Below, one piece after another: positions 32,349-43,943 of a DNA stretch of 64,000 nucleotides. This stretch comes from Ryuthela nishihirai (taxonomy: Eukaryota > Arthropoda > Arachnida > Araneae > Heptathelidae). Numbering within the stretch: the first letter of the stretch is position 1; each line of letters opens with the position of its first letter. Under the pieces are notes generated by a model. It searched no databases, was not told where the DNA came from, and saw only the letters and a list, made by a program, of their open reading frames with translations. Both the position numbers and the translations under genes were made by a program. The stretch spans positions 42,467,095 through 42,531,094 of the forward strand of contig JAWZYU010000028.1 of the NCBI GenBank assembly GCA_038380435.1. The letters are read 5' to 3'.

Positions 32349-33449
32349 TCATTCATTGTTTAGTATCCATTCAGAAAGAGATTTATTAAATAAATATTTA
32401 GAAGTAATTTTCTTCATTGTATCTGGAATACTGTTGTATAATTTAGGCCCAATATAGTTTATATTACGGTTAGTAGCTTGCTTTGATATGCGTGTTATTT
32501 GCAATTTAAATGATGAGTCTCTAAGTGGTATATATGTCTGTCGAACCTGAAATAGATGTAAATTGAAATGGACATATTCAATAATTTTTAAAATGTAAAT
32601 TTGAGACAGAGTCAGTAACCCCAATTTCTTAAATATAGGACGAGATTCAGAGAAGCGACCTTTATGGTCAATAATTCTAACTATAAATTTTTGCAGAATC
32701 AACAGCCTGTTTAAGTTTGTTTTTGCAGCTCCTCCCCAGGCTTTTATTGCATATTGTAGCTGACTATATACACAAGCAGAATACAACATTTTTAAACTTG
32801 TTTTATCGAGTAAGAATCTTAGTGTATAAAATTTTGCTATGAATGGTTTTATTTTGTCCACAGTATAATCAGTGTGATACTTCCATGAAAGTCTTTTATC
32901 AATAATCACTCCTAGGTATTTAATTTGGTCAACCTTCGTAAGACGTTCGCAACTGCAATTTAGGATGTTGTAACAGTCCTTGTGATGAGAAACCACTCCA
33001 GAGTCACTGCTACCATCAGTTGATGCCTTCAACTGGAATTTTATATAGCATGTTTTAGCTTTATTTAAACTTAATTTATTCAACATTAGCCATTGATAGA
33101 AACGATGAATATCTCTGTTTGCCATTTGGTATAATTGCTCGTTGGTGTTACTTTTGTATAACAAAACAATATCATCAGCATAAGAAATAATTTCTGCCTC
33201 AAAATTTTTGTCAAATATATCGTTTACATATAATATAAATAGCAGAGGTCCCAGTACAGAACCTTGTGGTACACCTGTATTAATATTTTTCATAGAACTA
33301 TATATATCATTTATCCTAACGATTTGTGAACGATTTTCCAAGTAGGATTTTAGCCATGTAAACTGGCTAAATCCTCTGATTCCAATTTTATAAAGTTTAG
33401 CCAGCAAATATTCATGATTTACCAAATCAAAAGCCTTTGATAAGTCCAA
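32349..33449 (-). pseudogene. LINE-2 reverse transcriptase, motif A to C-terminus
   Basis: Open frame of 366 codons containing the palm (YADD intact), thumb and C-terminal domain, ending KYLFNKSLSEWILNNE. Its start is an artefact of the duplication junction: upstream of LDLSKAFD the fingers are in a different frame (33789-34439). Restoring one copy of the duplicated segment would be expected to join the two; this is inferred from the repeat layout. Confidence 0.85.
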
Positions 33450-33465
33450 AAAAATGCGAGTGTTT
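33117..33465. repeat. 349-bp direct duplication inside LINE-2, unit 1
   Basis: Appears base-for-base identical to 33487-33835, offset 370 bp, with about 21 bp between. Confidence 0.93.
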
Positions 33466-33486
33466 TAAAATCTTTATCCAGATTAT

Positions 33487-33835
33487 GTTTGCCATTTGGT
33501 ATAATTGCTCGTTGGTGTTACTTTTGTATAACAAAACAATATCATCAGCATAAGAAATAATTTCTGCCTCAAAATTTTTGTCAAATATATCGTTTACATA
33601 TAATATAAATAGCAGAGGTCCCAGTACAGAACCTTGTGGTACACCTGTATTAATATTTTTCATAGAACTATATATATCATTTATCCTAACGATTTGTGAA
33701 CGATTTTCCAAGTAGGATTTTAGCCATGTAAACTGGCTAAATCCTCTGATTCCAATTTTATAAAGTTTAGCCAGCAAATATTCATGATTTACCAAATCAA
33801 AAGCCTTTGATAAGTCCAAAAAAATGCGAGTGTTT
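33487..33835. repeat. 349-bp direct duplication inside LINE-2, unit 2
   Basis: Second identical unit. It reproduces the reverse transcriptase segment from motif A to just past YADD. Confidence 0.93.
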
Positions 33836-34794
33836 CCAGAGACCACGTTAGTGAATTTATTAAATGTAAAATAGCATCTTCTGTGCTTTTTTCCTGCTGA
33901 AATCCATATTGGTTTTTTGCTATTATATTAAACTTTAATAAAAAATTGTTCAACCTGACAGAAAATAACTTTTCCAATATTTTTGACATTATCGGAAGTA
34001 AAGCAATAGGTCGATAATTTTTTATATGAATTTTGCTTCCTTTTTTGTAAATAGGAACTATTATTGAACATTTTAAGGCATTTGGGAAAATACCAGAAGA
34101 TAAAGACATATTAAACAAGTAGCACAATATTGTTCGTATCGATGGATATATTGCTTTAAAATTATCCACGTTTATGTCATCCCAGCCAATTGAATAAGTC
34201 CTTTTCAAATTTTTTACTATGCTGTCTAATTCTTCCAACGAAACTGCTATCAGACCCATTGAATTGCCCTGGGAAATGATTATTCTGTCTTTTAACTTAA
34301 GATCTTCAGGCACTACCAAATCTGATTCCGAATTACCAGTTTCATATTCAGTAGCTATATTTACAAAATAATCATTAAAAGCATTAACTATTTCAGTGGA
34401 ACTATCTGTAAAATATACCATTTTATTATTTAAGCTCATTTCAAATAGACGATTTTGATTTTTTTTCTTACTATTTGTATTAATTACTTATTAATTACCC
34501 ATTTCTTCTTTGTATTATTTCCAGCATATGCTAGTTTTTCTTGAAAATATGAATTTTTAGCTTTTGATATTATGCTATTTAAGGAGTTTCTGTAACTTTT
34601 ATAATAGTTAGCATCAATTTTATTTTTTTTTTCCATAATTTATGTAAATGATTTCGGTACCGTATTGACTTAACAAGTTCTGTGGTTATCCACGGTTTTA
34701 AATTTTTTAATTTTTTATTCACATTTCTCAACAGAATCAATCAATTTCTCTGTTACAACAGCGGTGGAAGCCAGCTGAGCTGTTATGGATATCT

Positions 34795-35455
34795 TTAGCC
34801 TTTTACGTATAGATATCCTTAGCCTTTTACGTATAGATATCCTTAGTTTTTTACATATAGATATCTTTAGCCTATTACCTATAGATATCTGTAGCCTTTC
34901 TATATATAAATATCTTCAGCCTTTTATATACATAGATATCTGAAGCCTTATATGTATATGTACTTAACCTTTTATGTATAGATATCATTAGCCTTTTACA
35001 CATAGATATTCGTAGACTCTTACAAATAGATATACTTAGCCTTTTACGTATAGATATCTTTAGTTTTTTTCATTAAGATATCTTTGGCCTATTACCTATA
35101 GATATCTGTAGGCGTTTTATGTATAAATATCCTTAGCCTTTTATATATCTGTAGCCTTATATGTATATGTACTTAACCTTTTACGTATAGATATCCTTAG
35201 TCTTTTACATACAGATATCCTTAGACTTTTACATACAGATATCCTTAGACTGTTACATACAGATATCCTTAGACTTTTACATACAGATATCCTTAGACTG
35301 TTACATACAGATATCCTTAGACTTTTACATACAGATATCCTTAGACTTTTACATACAGATATCCTTAGACTTTTACATACAGATATCCTTAGACTTTTAC
35401 ATACAGATATCCTTAGACTTTTACATACAGATATCCTTAGACTTTTACATAAACC
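34795..35455. repeat. 24-bp minisatellite, left block
   Basis: Unit close to ATAGATATCCTTAGCCTTTTACGT. It is degenerate on the left and highly homogeneous at 35190-35450 (ACAGATATCCTTAGACTTTT repeated about ten times). The 105-codon minus-strand frame here is pure repeat. The same unit resumes at 38010. Confidence 0.95.
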
Positions 35456-35459
35456 CACT

Positions 35460-38009
35460 GGACTGGACAGATATATGGCTTTGAGCTTGATTATAGATCA
35501 TGATTTAGCTGCACTGGTGGGCTTCTGTGGAGGGAAAATCTTCCGCTGTGTTTTCTGTTTGTTTGTGGGTTGACAGCCCCAAGTGAATAGATTCACAGGA
35601 TATGTTTATCAGCTGGTGGATAATCCTGAGCAGAGGTCATTGCAGGCACCTGAACTCTTTGCTTCTACTGGCATCGTCAAATTCTACATTGGAGGAAGTC
35701 TTCCAGTGTAGATGGCTTCAGCCTTTAGTAGTGGGGGAACGGGTCTTTGCCCCATGTCTGCGATTAGGGGGCTGTTTGATATTGTCGGCATTCCCTCTCT
35801 CAATAACCATAGTTTCTTTAAACATCTCACTAACCATTTTCTCTCCATAGGTAGTTGGGATGTGAGGACTCTGCACAGAGCTTTTTCTCTTGATGTCCTC
35901 ACACAAAAATTTCACTGTTATAATTTAGATATTCTCGGCTTGCAAGAGACCAGATGGAGAGATAAAGGTCAGATTCTTAAAAATAATCTTAAATTTCTCT
36001 TTTCAGGGAGGGACGACAATAAGCATCAACAAGGCGTGGATCTGCTTCTCAGCAGACACGCTAGTGATGCTCTTCTAGGATACGAGTGCATTAATGAAAG
36101 GTTTCTTACAGCAAAATTTCAGACAAGCGTTAAAGACTTGAATGTTATCTGTTGTTATGCCCCCAATGAGGATGCCGATGAGAATGAGAAGGATAGGTGT
36201 TACGGACAACTTCAGGATATTTTGAATTCTGTCAAGAAAGGAGATATTACCCTTGTTCTAGGTGACTTCAATGCCAAAGTTGGTACTGACTCTGACCTTT
36301 GGGGAGAAGTAATAGGCCCTTTTGGTATTGGTAGCTGCATGGCAATGGGCAACGTCTCCTACAGGTAAGTAAACTCAATGGTTTCAGAATAACTAACACA
36401 TATTACAAACACCGCGACATACATAAATACACATGGGTTTCACCTGATGGGCTGCATAGGAATATGATTGATTATATATTAATTAACAGCAAATGGGCAA
36501 GTTCTGTTAGGAATACCAGGACATATAGGGGAGCTGAAATTGGATCTGACAATTACCGTGTTAAAAGTGTCTTGCAACTTAAACTTAAAAAGTTAAACTT
36601 AAAAAAGTTGAAAAATTTACCTTTAATACTGAAATTCTGAAAGACCCAGTTACAGCCAAAGCTTACCATGATAGGTTACTTAGCCATTATGACAGTAATG
36701 GTATGCTTACTACTGAAGTTGAGGAAGAATGGGATCATTTTAAACAGGCTTTTTTGGACACTAACAGTACTCTTTTAGGAAAAAAGGAGTAGAGGAGACA
36801 GAATTAGCTGAGTGATAAGGCACTTGAACTTATTTCGGAAAGAAAGAACTGCAGGAATGTCCTTAATCAATATCCTACTAGTCCTAATAGAAAGCATTAC
36901 AGAGAACTTAATAAACGTGTAAAAGATCAGTTAGCTGCTGATAAGAATCTTTGGCTTGATGGCTTGGCTGACAAAGCCGAGGAAGCAGTTAGACAGCACA
37001 ACAGCAGAGAGCTGTACCAGATAGTTAATGTTTTGTGTGGTAGAAAACGAACAGATATACAGGGATTAAATGATAAACAAGGTAAGGTTAAAAAAGGTGA
37101 GGATTCTGTCATGGCTAGGTGGGCTGAACATTTCAGTGATGTTCTAAACAATGTGAATAGTTCTACTCCCATTGTTGCAATGATGGTAGATGCATTGGTG
37201 GCTTTAATATTGGCCCTGTAACACAATCTAAAGTTATTTTGGCTATTTCTAAACTTAAACTTCATAAATCCCCAGGGGTAGATGAAATTACAACGGAAAT
37301 GCTTAGAGCTGGGAATGTTTAGGTTACCAGTTGGATGACTGAAATTTTGAATATCTTTTATGATAAAGGCATGGTTCCTAAGGAATTTTCCAGAGCTATT
37401 GTTATCCAATTTTTCAAAAAAGGTGATCGCAATTCTTGTGATAACTATAGGGGTATCAGCCTACTCTCTGTTCCAGGTAAAGTTCTTTCCATGATTGTGC
37501 TTAATAGAATTAAGAATCTGGTTGACAGTCAATTGCGTGATGAGCAATGTGGATTCCGAAGTAGTAGAGGATGTGCAGATCAGATATTTTCACTCAGGCA
37601 GATTCTTGAGAAATGTTTAGAGTTTCAGAAACCTTTGGTTGCTAGCTTTGTTGATTTCAAAAAGGCTTTCAACTCTGTTGATCGTCATAATTTGTGGCTT
37701 ATTGTGAAATCATATGGTATACCAGACAAGTTAGTTAACATAATGAAAGCTCTGTATAATAACACTGAGTCGTGTGTGAATAATTATAGATTGGCGAATA
37801 GGGTTATGAACAGTGTGCCTAAAGGCCTCAGAAAAAGGGAGAGACCTAGGATGCGGTGGGCAGACAATGTCAAACAGGACCTTGTTAGAATTGGTGTGCA
37901 GTGGCCAGATACAGTAGATTTAGCTCAGGACAGACTTGCTTGGAGAACTAAATTACACGGTCTGGTTGGACCTCCGTAGCCCATGACTGCTTGAGGATGA
38001 TGATGATGA
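35460..38009 (+). mobile_element. LINE-3: RTE-like retrotransposon with an internal deletion
   Basis: An endonuclease domain starts at about 35850 (GSWDVRTLH, LGLQETRW with the catalytic Glu, CCYAPNED, LVLGDFNAKVG). It continues in another frame to IDYILINSKWASS and EIGSDNYRV at about 36550, where the family has SDH. The reverse transcriptase follows from ~37225: HKSPGVDEITTEML, FFKKGDRNSCDNYRGISLL, EQCGFRSSRGCADQIFSLRQ, SFVDFKKAFNSVDRHNL (motif A). After NNTESCVNNYRL the sequence jumps to GLRKRERPRMRWADNVKQDL, a C-terminal signature, so the YADD region is deleted near 37800. It ends in GATGAT repeats (37996-38009). It lies inside the 24-bp minisatellite. RTE-like is my best guess at clade. 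Confidence 0.83.
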
Positions 38010-38165
38010 TTCTTAGCCTTTTACATATAGATATCCTTAGACTTTTACATACAGGTATCCTTAGCCTTTTACATATAGATATCCTTAGACTTTTACATAT
38101 AGATATCCTTAGACTTTTACATACAGATATCCTTAGCCTTTTACATATAATAGATATAGGAATTC
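38010..38165. repeat. 24-bp minisatellite, right block
   Basis: About six copies of the same CTTAGCCTTTTACATATAG / ATATCCTTAGACTTTTACAT unit as at 34795-35455. LINE-3 therefore lies within one array. Confidence 0.93.
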
Positions 38166-39110
38166 TCAAAGAGTGGAGGAGGATTCTTGAATCCGTTGTT
38201 GCATAATGTGCCTTATTGTTGAGCGTTAAAAACTAGACAGATAGAAATAAGCATTGTAGATGACGGAAATGAAAGTGTTGTTTAACACGAGATATTCTGT
38301 TGCTATTAAAATTAATGTGAAAAGCAAAATTTTGATATTTCATTGCTCCAAATTAATTTTGATTGTTTGCTATTTTTACGACAAATATTTTTAATATGCA
38401 GTCGTAAGTGTCTATGGCCTTCTTTCCTCCCATCCCCACACCCCCTTCCACCTGATCGTACCCTGATTTAATACCACATACAAATGAGTGCAAATGGGTG
38501 ACCAACAATATCTTAGCAATTCTTCTCAAGGATGCATAAAATCCGTCATTGAACAGCTTAAGCAATATTTTATGACTCAGCAAATATTTATATACTTACT
38601 TTTCGTTAATTACTATTATTATCCGATCTGTCCCCGAGCAATCCTTTCTCTCATTCGTCCCATGAGTAAGTCGATATCTTAATGGCTCCTGGAAGCGGCC
38701 AATTCCGATATTCCATGCATCAAGCCCACTTACTATATCCTTCCAATAATCGAAAGCGTTTACGCTAGGCATTCACTTCACCTTTGCAAATGAATCAAGT
38801 GGATTTGGATGACTTCATCTACATTTTCGCGTGTTCTAACAAAAGCTGATGGAAGGTTAAAGAGATTGCTCTTTAATTAGTAACGGTCTCGTTTCCATCC
38901 TCAGTGAAAGATGCGCATCGCGATCACCCTCAAAGATTGCAACAAATCATAAAGGATACAATGGTTGATAAAACGAACTCCTTAATTGTAAAATTTAATC
39001 TTTAATCACAGGATGTTTGAGTACCATCGTGCATGAATGTAAAAGAGATAGTAAATACACATCGAAATTATCCGTCTCTTTATATAAGTCTCGTCTTTAC
39101 ATAAATTATG
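38166..39110. other. Unassigned stretch
   Basis: No gene or repeat recognised. Short frames at 38353-38583 and 38488-38682 oppose each other and show no motif. Confidence 0.4.
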
Positions 39111-39325
39111 TAGCACTCGACTGGTAAAGCAATTGACTCATAACCAAGCAGATCCCGACCGTTAGAGCAAATTGTGTTTAACTTATATGATCTCGAATGG
39201 TATTTGAAGTGTCTTTATATCAAGGAGATCCCGACTGTTTAGGCGCCAAATATTAGTCTGCAACATATTAACTAAATAATTTCGAACTGACATCAGCTTA
39301 GCTCAGCTGGTAGAGCAACTGGTGA

Positions 39326-39422
39326 GGGTTGGGTTGTTTCACCTCCGAGCGGCACTTTTTGCACACAATGGGCTAAATTTCCAGGTCAAGGACCCCGAAG
39401 GCTCAGAGAAGAGTGGGGGAGG
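39326..39422 (-). mobile_element. SINE-A 3' fragment in the array
   Basis: About 97 bp of SINE 3' end (GGTTGGGTTGTTTCACCTCC to GTGGGGGAGG), immediately followed by a complete copy. Confidence 0.9.
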
Positions 39423-39806
39423 GGTTGAGTTGTTTTGCCTCTGAGCGGCACTTTTTTGCATACCATGGGCTAAATGGCCAGGTCACATGGGCCCCGAAGG
39501 CTCAGAGAAGGTTTGGGGATGGGACCCACTGGAACAGCTGTTGGGAGACAGATGGTAGCCTCCCGTCAAGGCCATCCAGCGTGTTCTTTTAACGTGCACA
39601 GGGTATGGCTCTCCCGCACACGGGGCCACGGCTTAACGTCCCATCCGACGGACGGAGGCCTTTCCAAGCCCATCGGCGTCCCCTACTAACCGTGGGCAGG
39701 GCGGGGAATTTTGCGGAGATAAATCTCAACGCTGACCCAGCTGGGACTCGAAACTGGGAACTACAGATTACGAGCCTGGCACGCTACCGACTGACACCCC
39801 CCCCCC
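39423..39806 (-). mobile_element. SINE-A, full length
   Basis: Complete copy ending in a C-rich 5' end (ACACCCCCCCCC). The A box has lost a few bases (GACTGACACCC). It is inserted in or beside the older fragment within the tandem array. Confidence 0.93.
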
Positions 39807-41024
39807 TCAACGTGAAAAGCAATAGAGAGTAGTAACTAGGGAGATCACGAGTGCTAGCACAATTTAGGCAACGAAGTAGATCATGAATACTAGAGCGACA
39901 CTGACGTAATAAAAAAAAGATCATGTTTGCTAGAGAAGTAACTAAAGAAAGCCTGTGTTCTAGAAAAATTCACATGAATAAGGAAATCTAAATATTTGAG
40001 CCATTGAGTAAACCAATGGATGCGAATTAAGTAGAACAATTGCGGTAACTGAGGAGATCTTGAGTGTCAATTGATGTAATTGGGGAAATCCTGAGTGTTA
40101 AAGCGGTTGACCTAATTACGTGGCCCTGAGTGCTAAAGCAATTTATCTAGCTGATGAGATCCTAAGTACCAGAGCAATCGACTCAAATGATATCCTGAGT
40201 ACTAGAGTGATTGATGTAACTGGTGAGACTTTGTGTACTAAGGCAATTAACGTAACTAGCGAGATCCTGAGCACTAGGCCAATTAACGCTATTAATGAGA
40301 ACCTGAGTGCTAGAGCGATTGATGTAACTGATTAGATTCTGTTTGCTGAAGCAATTAATGTAACTAATTAAATTTTGAATGTTAGAGCTATTGGCATGAC
40401 TAAGCAGAGTCTGAGTACTAGAGCAATTAATGAACTAAGGATATCCGAGTGTTAGAGTGACTAAAGTAACCAAGGAGATTCGGAGTGATAGATCAAGTTC
40501 TGTAACTGAGGAGATCCTGGGTATTATAGTAATTGACGCAATTGAGTAGATCCTAAGCACTACAGCAATTTATGTAACTGAGGAGATTCGGAGTGCTAAA
40601 GCAATTGACCTAACTGATGATATCTTAAGTGCTAGAGCAATTAATGTAACTAATGAGATCCTCAGTGCTAGAAATATTGATGTAGCTGATTAGATTCTGT
40701 TTGCTAAACAATTGATGTCACTATTGAGTACCGATGTGTTCGACCAATTACGGTAACTGAGGAGATCTTGAGTGTTAGAACAATTGACGTGACGAAGCAT
40801 ACTCTGAATATTAGAGCAATTGATGTAACTAAGGCGGTTCTGAGTTGTAAAGCAATTGCCCTGACTCAGGATATCCTAAATCACTTAGCATATTTTCATT
40901 AGTTACGAAAATCGATGTAACTAATGAGTTTCTGAGTGCTAGAGCGATTGAGGTAATTGATTAGATTCTGTTTGTTAAAACAATTGACGTCACTAGGATC
41001 CTGAGTGGTAGACCAATTGCGGTA

Positions 41025-41375
41025 TGCAAAGATCTTGAGTGCTAGAGCAATTTATGCAATTCAGAAGATCTTGAGTGCTAGAGCAATTTATGCAATTCAG
41101 AAGATCTTGAGTGCTAGAGCAATTTATGCAATTCAGAAGATCTTGAGTGCTAGAGCAATTTATGCAATTCAGAAGATCTTGAGTGCTAGATCAATTTATG
41201 CAATTCAGAAGATCTTGAGTGCTAGAGCAATTTATTGCAATTCAGAAGATCTTGAGTGCTAGAGCAATTTATGCAATTCAGATCTTGAGTGCTAGAGCAA
41301 TTTATGCAATTCAGAAGATCTTGAGTGCTAGAGCAATATATGCAATTCAGAAGATCTTGAGTGTTGAGCAATTTG
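41025..41375. repeat. Homogeneous 36-bp sub-array
   Basis: About ten copies of TTATGCAATTCAGAAGATC then TTGAGTGCTAGAGCAAT, nearly identical, with a few short units at about 41279. The period of 36 keeps a frame open on the plus strand (KILSARAIYAIQ repeated). Array homogeneity explains this without any need for protein function. Confidence 0.94.
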
Positions 41376-41999
41376 TGTAATTCACGATAACCTGAGTGTT
41401 AGATCAAATGACGTCACTGCGGAAATCCTAAGTGCTAGAGCAATTGCGGTAACTAAGAAGATCTTGATTGATCGAAATAAAAGAAATGCTGTCTGGTAGA
41501 GAAACATGTAAATCCCCCTTTGCCGAGCAACTGGCCAAGATGATTCCGACTGTAAAAGTTGTTGAGTAACCAACGATATTTCGATTAGTAGAGCAACTGG
41601 CGTGTTGACACAGATCACTTAGAAAAGAGCAACTGAGTAAAGAGATCTCGTCTGATGAACTGAGATATAACCAAGGAAATCCGAATAAATAAAACAACTT
41701 CATCAATCATGGCCCTGTGAAGAAACTAGCTCATAACCAAGGTGAAATTGTATGGTACAACAGTAGATTCATAAACAGAAAGATACGGACTGGTAGAGCA
41801 ATTGGCAGAAATTAGAGGCATTTGACCTGGTAGAACAACTGGCATGTGCCAAGAAAATATGAGAGAGCATTACCAAGGAAACGACTGTTTCAGCAAATTG
41901 TGTTCCAATTCGAACTCGACTGGAAGAACAAGTGGCTCGTAACCAAGGAGATCCCAACTGTTTGAGTAACATGTGTTTAACTAATTGGATCTCGACTGA

Positions 42000-43110
42000 T
42001 AGAGGAAATGGCTCAAAGCCAAGGAGATCCCAACCATTTGTGCAGCGGTTTTTTAACTATTCGCAATTTGATCTCGACTGGAAGAACAAGTGGCTCATAA
42101 CCGAGGAGATCCCAACTGTTTGAGTAACTTGTGTTTAAGTAATTGGATCTCGACTGATAGAGGAAATGGCTCAAAGCCAAGGAGATCCCAACCATTTGTG
42201 CAGCGGGTTTTTAACCACTCGCAATTTGATCTCGACTGGAAGAACAAGTGGCTCATAACCAAGGAGATTGTGTTTAATAAATTGGATCTCGACTGATAGA
42301 GGAAATTGCTCAAAGCCAAGGAGATCCCAACAATTTGTGCAGCGGGTTTTTAGCCACTCGCAATTTGATCTCGACTGGAAGAACAAGTGGCTCATAACCA
42401 AGGAGATTGTGTTTAATTAATTGGATCTCGACTGATAGAGGAAATGGCTCAAAGCCAAAGAGATCCCAACAATTTGTGCAGCGGTTTTTTAACCACTCGC
42501 AATTTGATCTCGACTGGAAGAACAAGTGGCTCATAACCAAGGAGATTGTGTTTAATTAATTGGATCTCGACTGATAGAGGAAATGGCTCAAAGCCAAGGA
42601 GATCCCAACAATTTGTGCAGCGGATTTTTAACCACTCGCAATTTGATCTCGACTGGAAGAACAAGTGGCTCATAACCAAGGAGATTGTGTTTAATCAATT
42701 GGATCTCGACTGATAGAGGAAATAGCTCAAATCCAAGGAGATCCCAACCATTTGTGCAGCGGTTTTTTAACTATTCGCAATTTGATCTCGACTGGAAGAA
42801 CAAGTGGCTCATAACCAAGGAGATTGTGTTTAATTAATTGGATCTCGACTGATAGAGGAAATTGCTCAAAGCCAAGGAGATCCCAACAATTTGTGCAGCG
42901 GGTTTTTAACCACTCGCAATTTGATCTCGACTGGAAGAACAAGTGGCTCATAACCAAGGAGATTGTGTTTAATTAATTGGATCTCGACTGATAGAGGAAA
43001 TTGCTCAAAGCCAAGGAGATCCCAACAATTTGTGCAGCGGGTTTTTAGCCACTCGCAATTTGATCTCGACTGGAAGAACAAGTGGCTCATAACCAAGGAG
43101 ATTCCAAATG
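42000..43110. repeat. 139-bp higher-order satellite block
   Basis: Seven to eight copies with a 139-bp period. Each has TGGATCTCGACTGATAGAGG, AAATGGCTCAAAGCCAAGGA, AACAATTTGTGCAGCGG, CACTCGCAATTTGATCTCG and ACTGGAAGAACAAGTGGCTC. Each 139-bp unit is made of about four diverged ~35-bp base units. The first copies carry an extra GATCCCAACTGTTTGAGTAAC segment. Confidence 0.93.
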
Positions 43111-43265
43111 TTTGATCAACTTGTGTTTAACTAGAGTGATTTCGAATGGTGGTCGAAGTGTCTCGAAAATAATGAGTTCCCCTATTGGCCGTGCGGCTTG
43201 TGTTTAACTAATATGATCTCGACTGGTATACGAAGTAACTCATAATCAAGGAGATCCCGACTTTA

Positions 43266-43799
43266 GAGCATCTTCTGTGTGATCAAAGACATTCCGTTGT
43301 CGAAACTGGAGAGCTGTGAAACATTTTTACATTTCTTAGTGCTTGACTGAGCTAAAAAGATTTTTCCATAATTAAATAGTCCGTTTTTTTTCCTTCTTAA
43401 CACAAAAACAGTAGGAACAAAATCGGTCAAAGAAATTATTTCCAGCTTCACTGATTGTAACAAGAGACAAAAGCTAAAGAGATTGCTTTGTGATTAATAT
43501 CAACACTTTTTCTTAGCAAAGGTGGTTTTCTGCTTCTTTGGAAGGAACTAGGTTCAATGGTGCACACACGCTGATTAGTTAAACGAAGATGCTCATTAAA
43601 ACCTACTAATGACGGAAAGCTCTTTTTTTTTACTTTGGAAAAGAGACTGAGCAGATATTGAGATTTATTTTTTTAAAACTAATGACATAAATTAAAATAC
43701 AGCTGTATTTAATTAAGCATCAGGAATATAAGGAATAAAACACGTTGTTAAAACTTAAAGGTTTCCTCTCTCAGCTTGGTAATTATCTCTATCTAAATA
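43266..43799. other. Unassigned stretch
   Basis: AT-rich, no gene or repeat recognised. Confidence 0.4.
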
Positions 43800-43943
43800 A
43801 AAAAAAATACCCCCTCTAGCAGCTGCTTGCCACAGAGGTGTGACAGGAGCCTGCCAGTTTATTTGCCATAGTAGAAGGTCTGAGAGGATTGCAAACCTCA
43901 GCAGAAAAGTGACACATACATCCATGCCTTACCCGGGGCTCTA
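43800..43943 (-). mobile_element. SINE-B, 5'-truncated
   Basis: Starts with AAATACCCCCTCTAGCAGCT and ends at TGCCTTACCCGGGGCTC. The A-box half of the head is absent. Confidence 0.85.

Larger units (their letters stand above)
32150..34785 (-). mobile_element. LINE-2: 5'-truncated Jockey/CR1-like retrotransposon
   Basis: Reading leftward, the linker after the endonuclease domain (KPWITTELVKSIRYRNHLHK-like) lies at about 34500-34780. The reverse transcriptase fingers follow (34439-33789: NYRPIALLPIMSKILEKLF, NQYGFQQEKSTEDAI). Then come motif A (FLDLSKAFDLVNHEYL), GVPQGSVLGPLLFILYVND, ISYADDIVLLYK (motif C), a C-terminal domain ending at 32349, and a 3' UTR terminating in GAATAAAAATTGAATTG near 32150. 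A perfect ~350-bp duplication (33117-33465 and 33487-33835) breaks the frame. Otherwise the enzyme is nearly open, so the insertion is young. The 3' end matches the copy at 8412-9034. Confidence 0.9.
39115..43265. repeat. 4-kb tandem array with tRNA-core-like units
   Basis: Degenerate ~35-37-bp units, interrupted only by SINE-A copies at 39326-39806. A typical unit reads CTGGTAGAGCAA, CTGGCTCATAACCAAGGAG, ATCCCGA. At 39294-39317 a unit carries the longer string TTAGCTCAGCTGGTAGAGCA, a textbook tRNA D-arm/A box. The following CTCATAACC..AGATCCCGA resembles an anticodon stem and variable loop with CAT in the loop. Three zones are seen: a diverse zone (39830-41020), a homogenised 36-bp zone (41025-41375) and a 139-bp higher-order zone (about 42000-43110). 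tRNA origin is inferred from sequence similarity. Confidence 0.8.

Noticed and set aside
41005..41262. 85-codon frame with a 12-residue repeat
   Set aside because: A 36-bp repeat period is a multiple of three, which keeps any frame open. No sign of selection.
42171..43096. Series of 76-codon minus-strand frames spaced 139 bp apart
   Set aside because: Exact 139-bp spacing equals the satellite period. They are one repeat translated repeatedly.
39115..43265. CRISPR array
   Set aside because: Repeats of similar size to CRISPR repeats are present, but there are no unique spacers and the context is eukaryotic.
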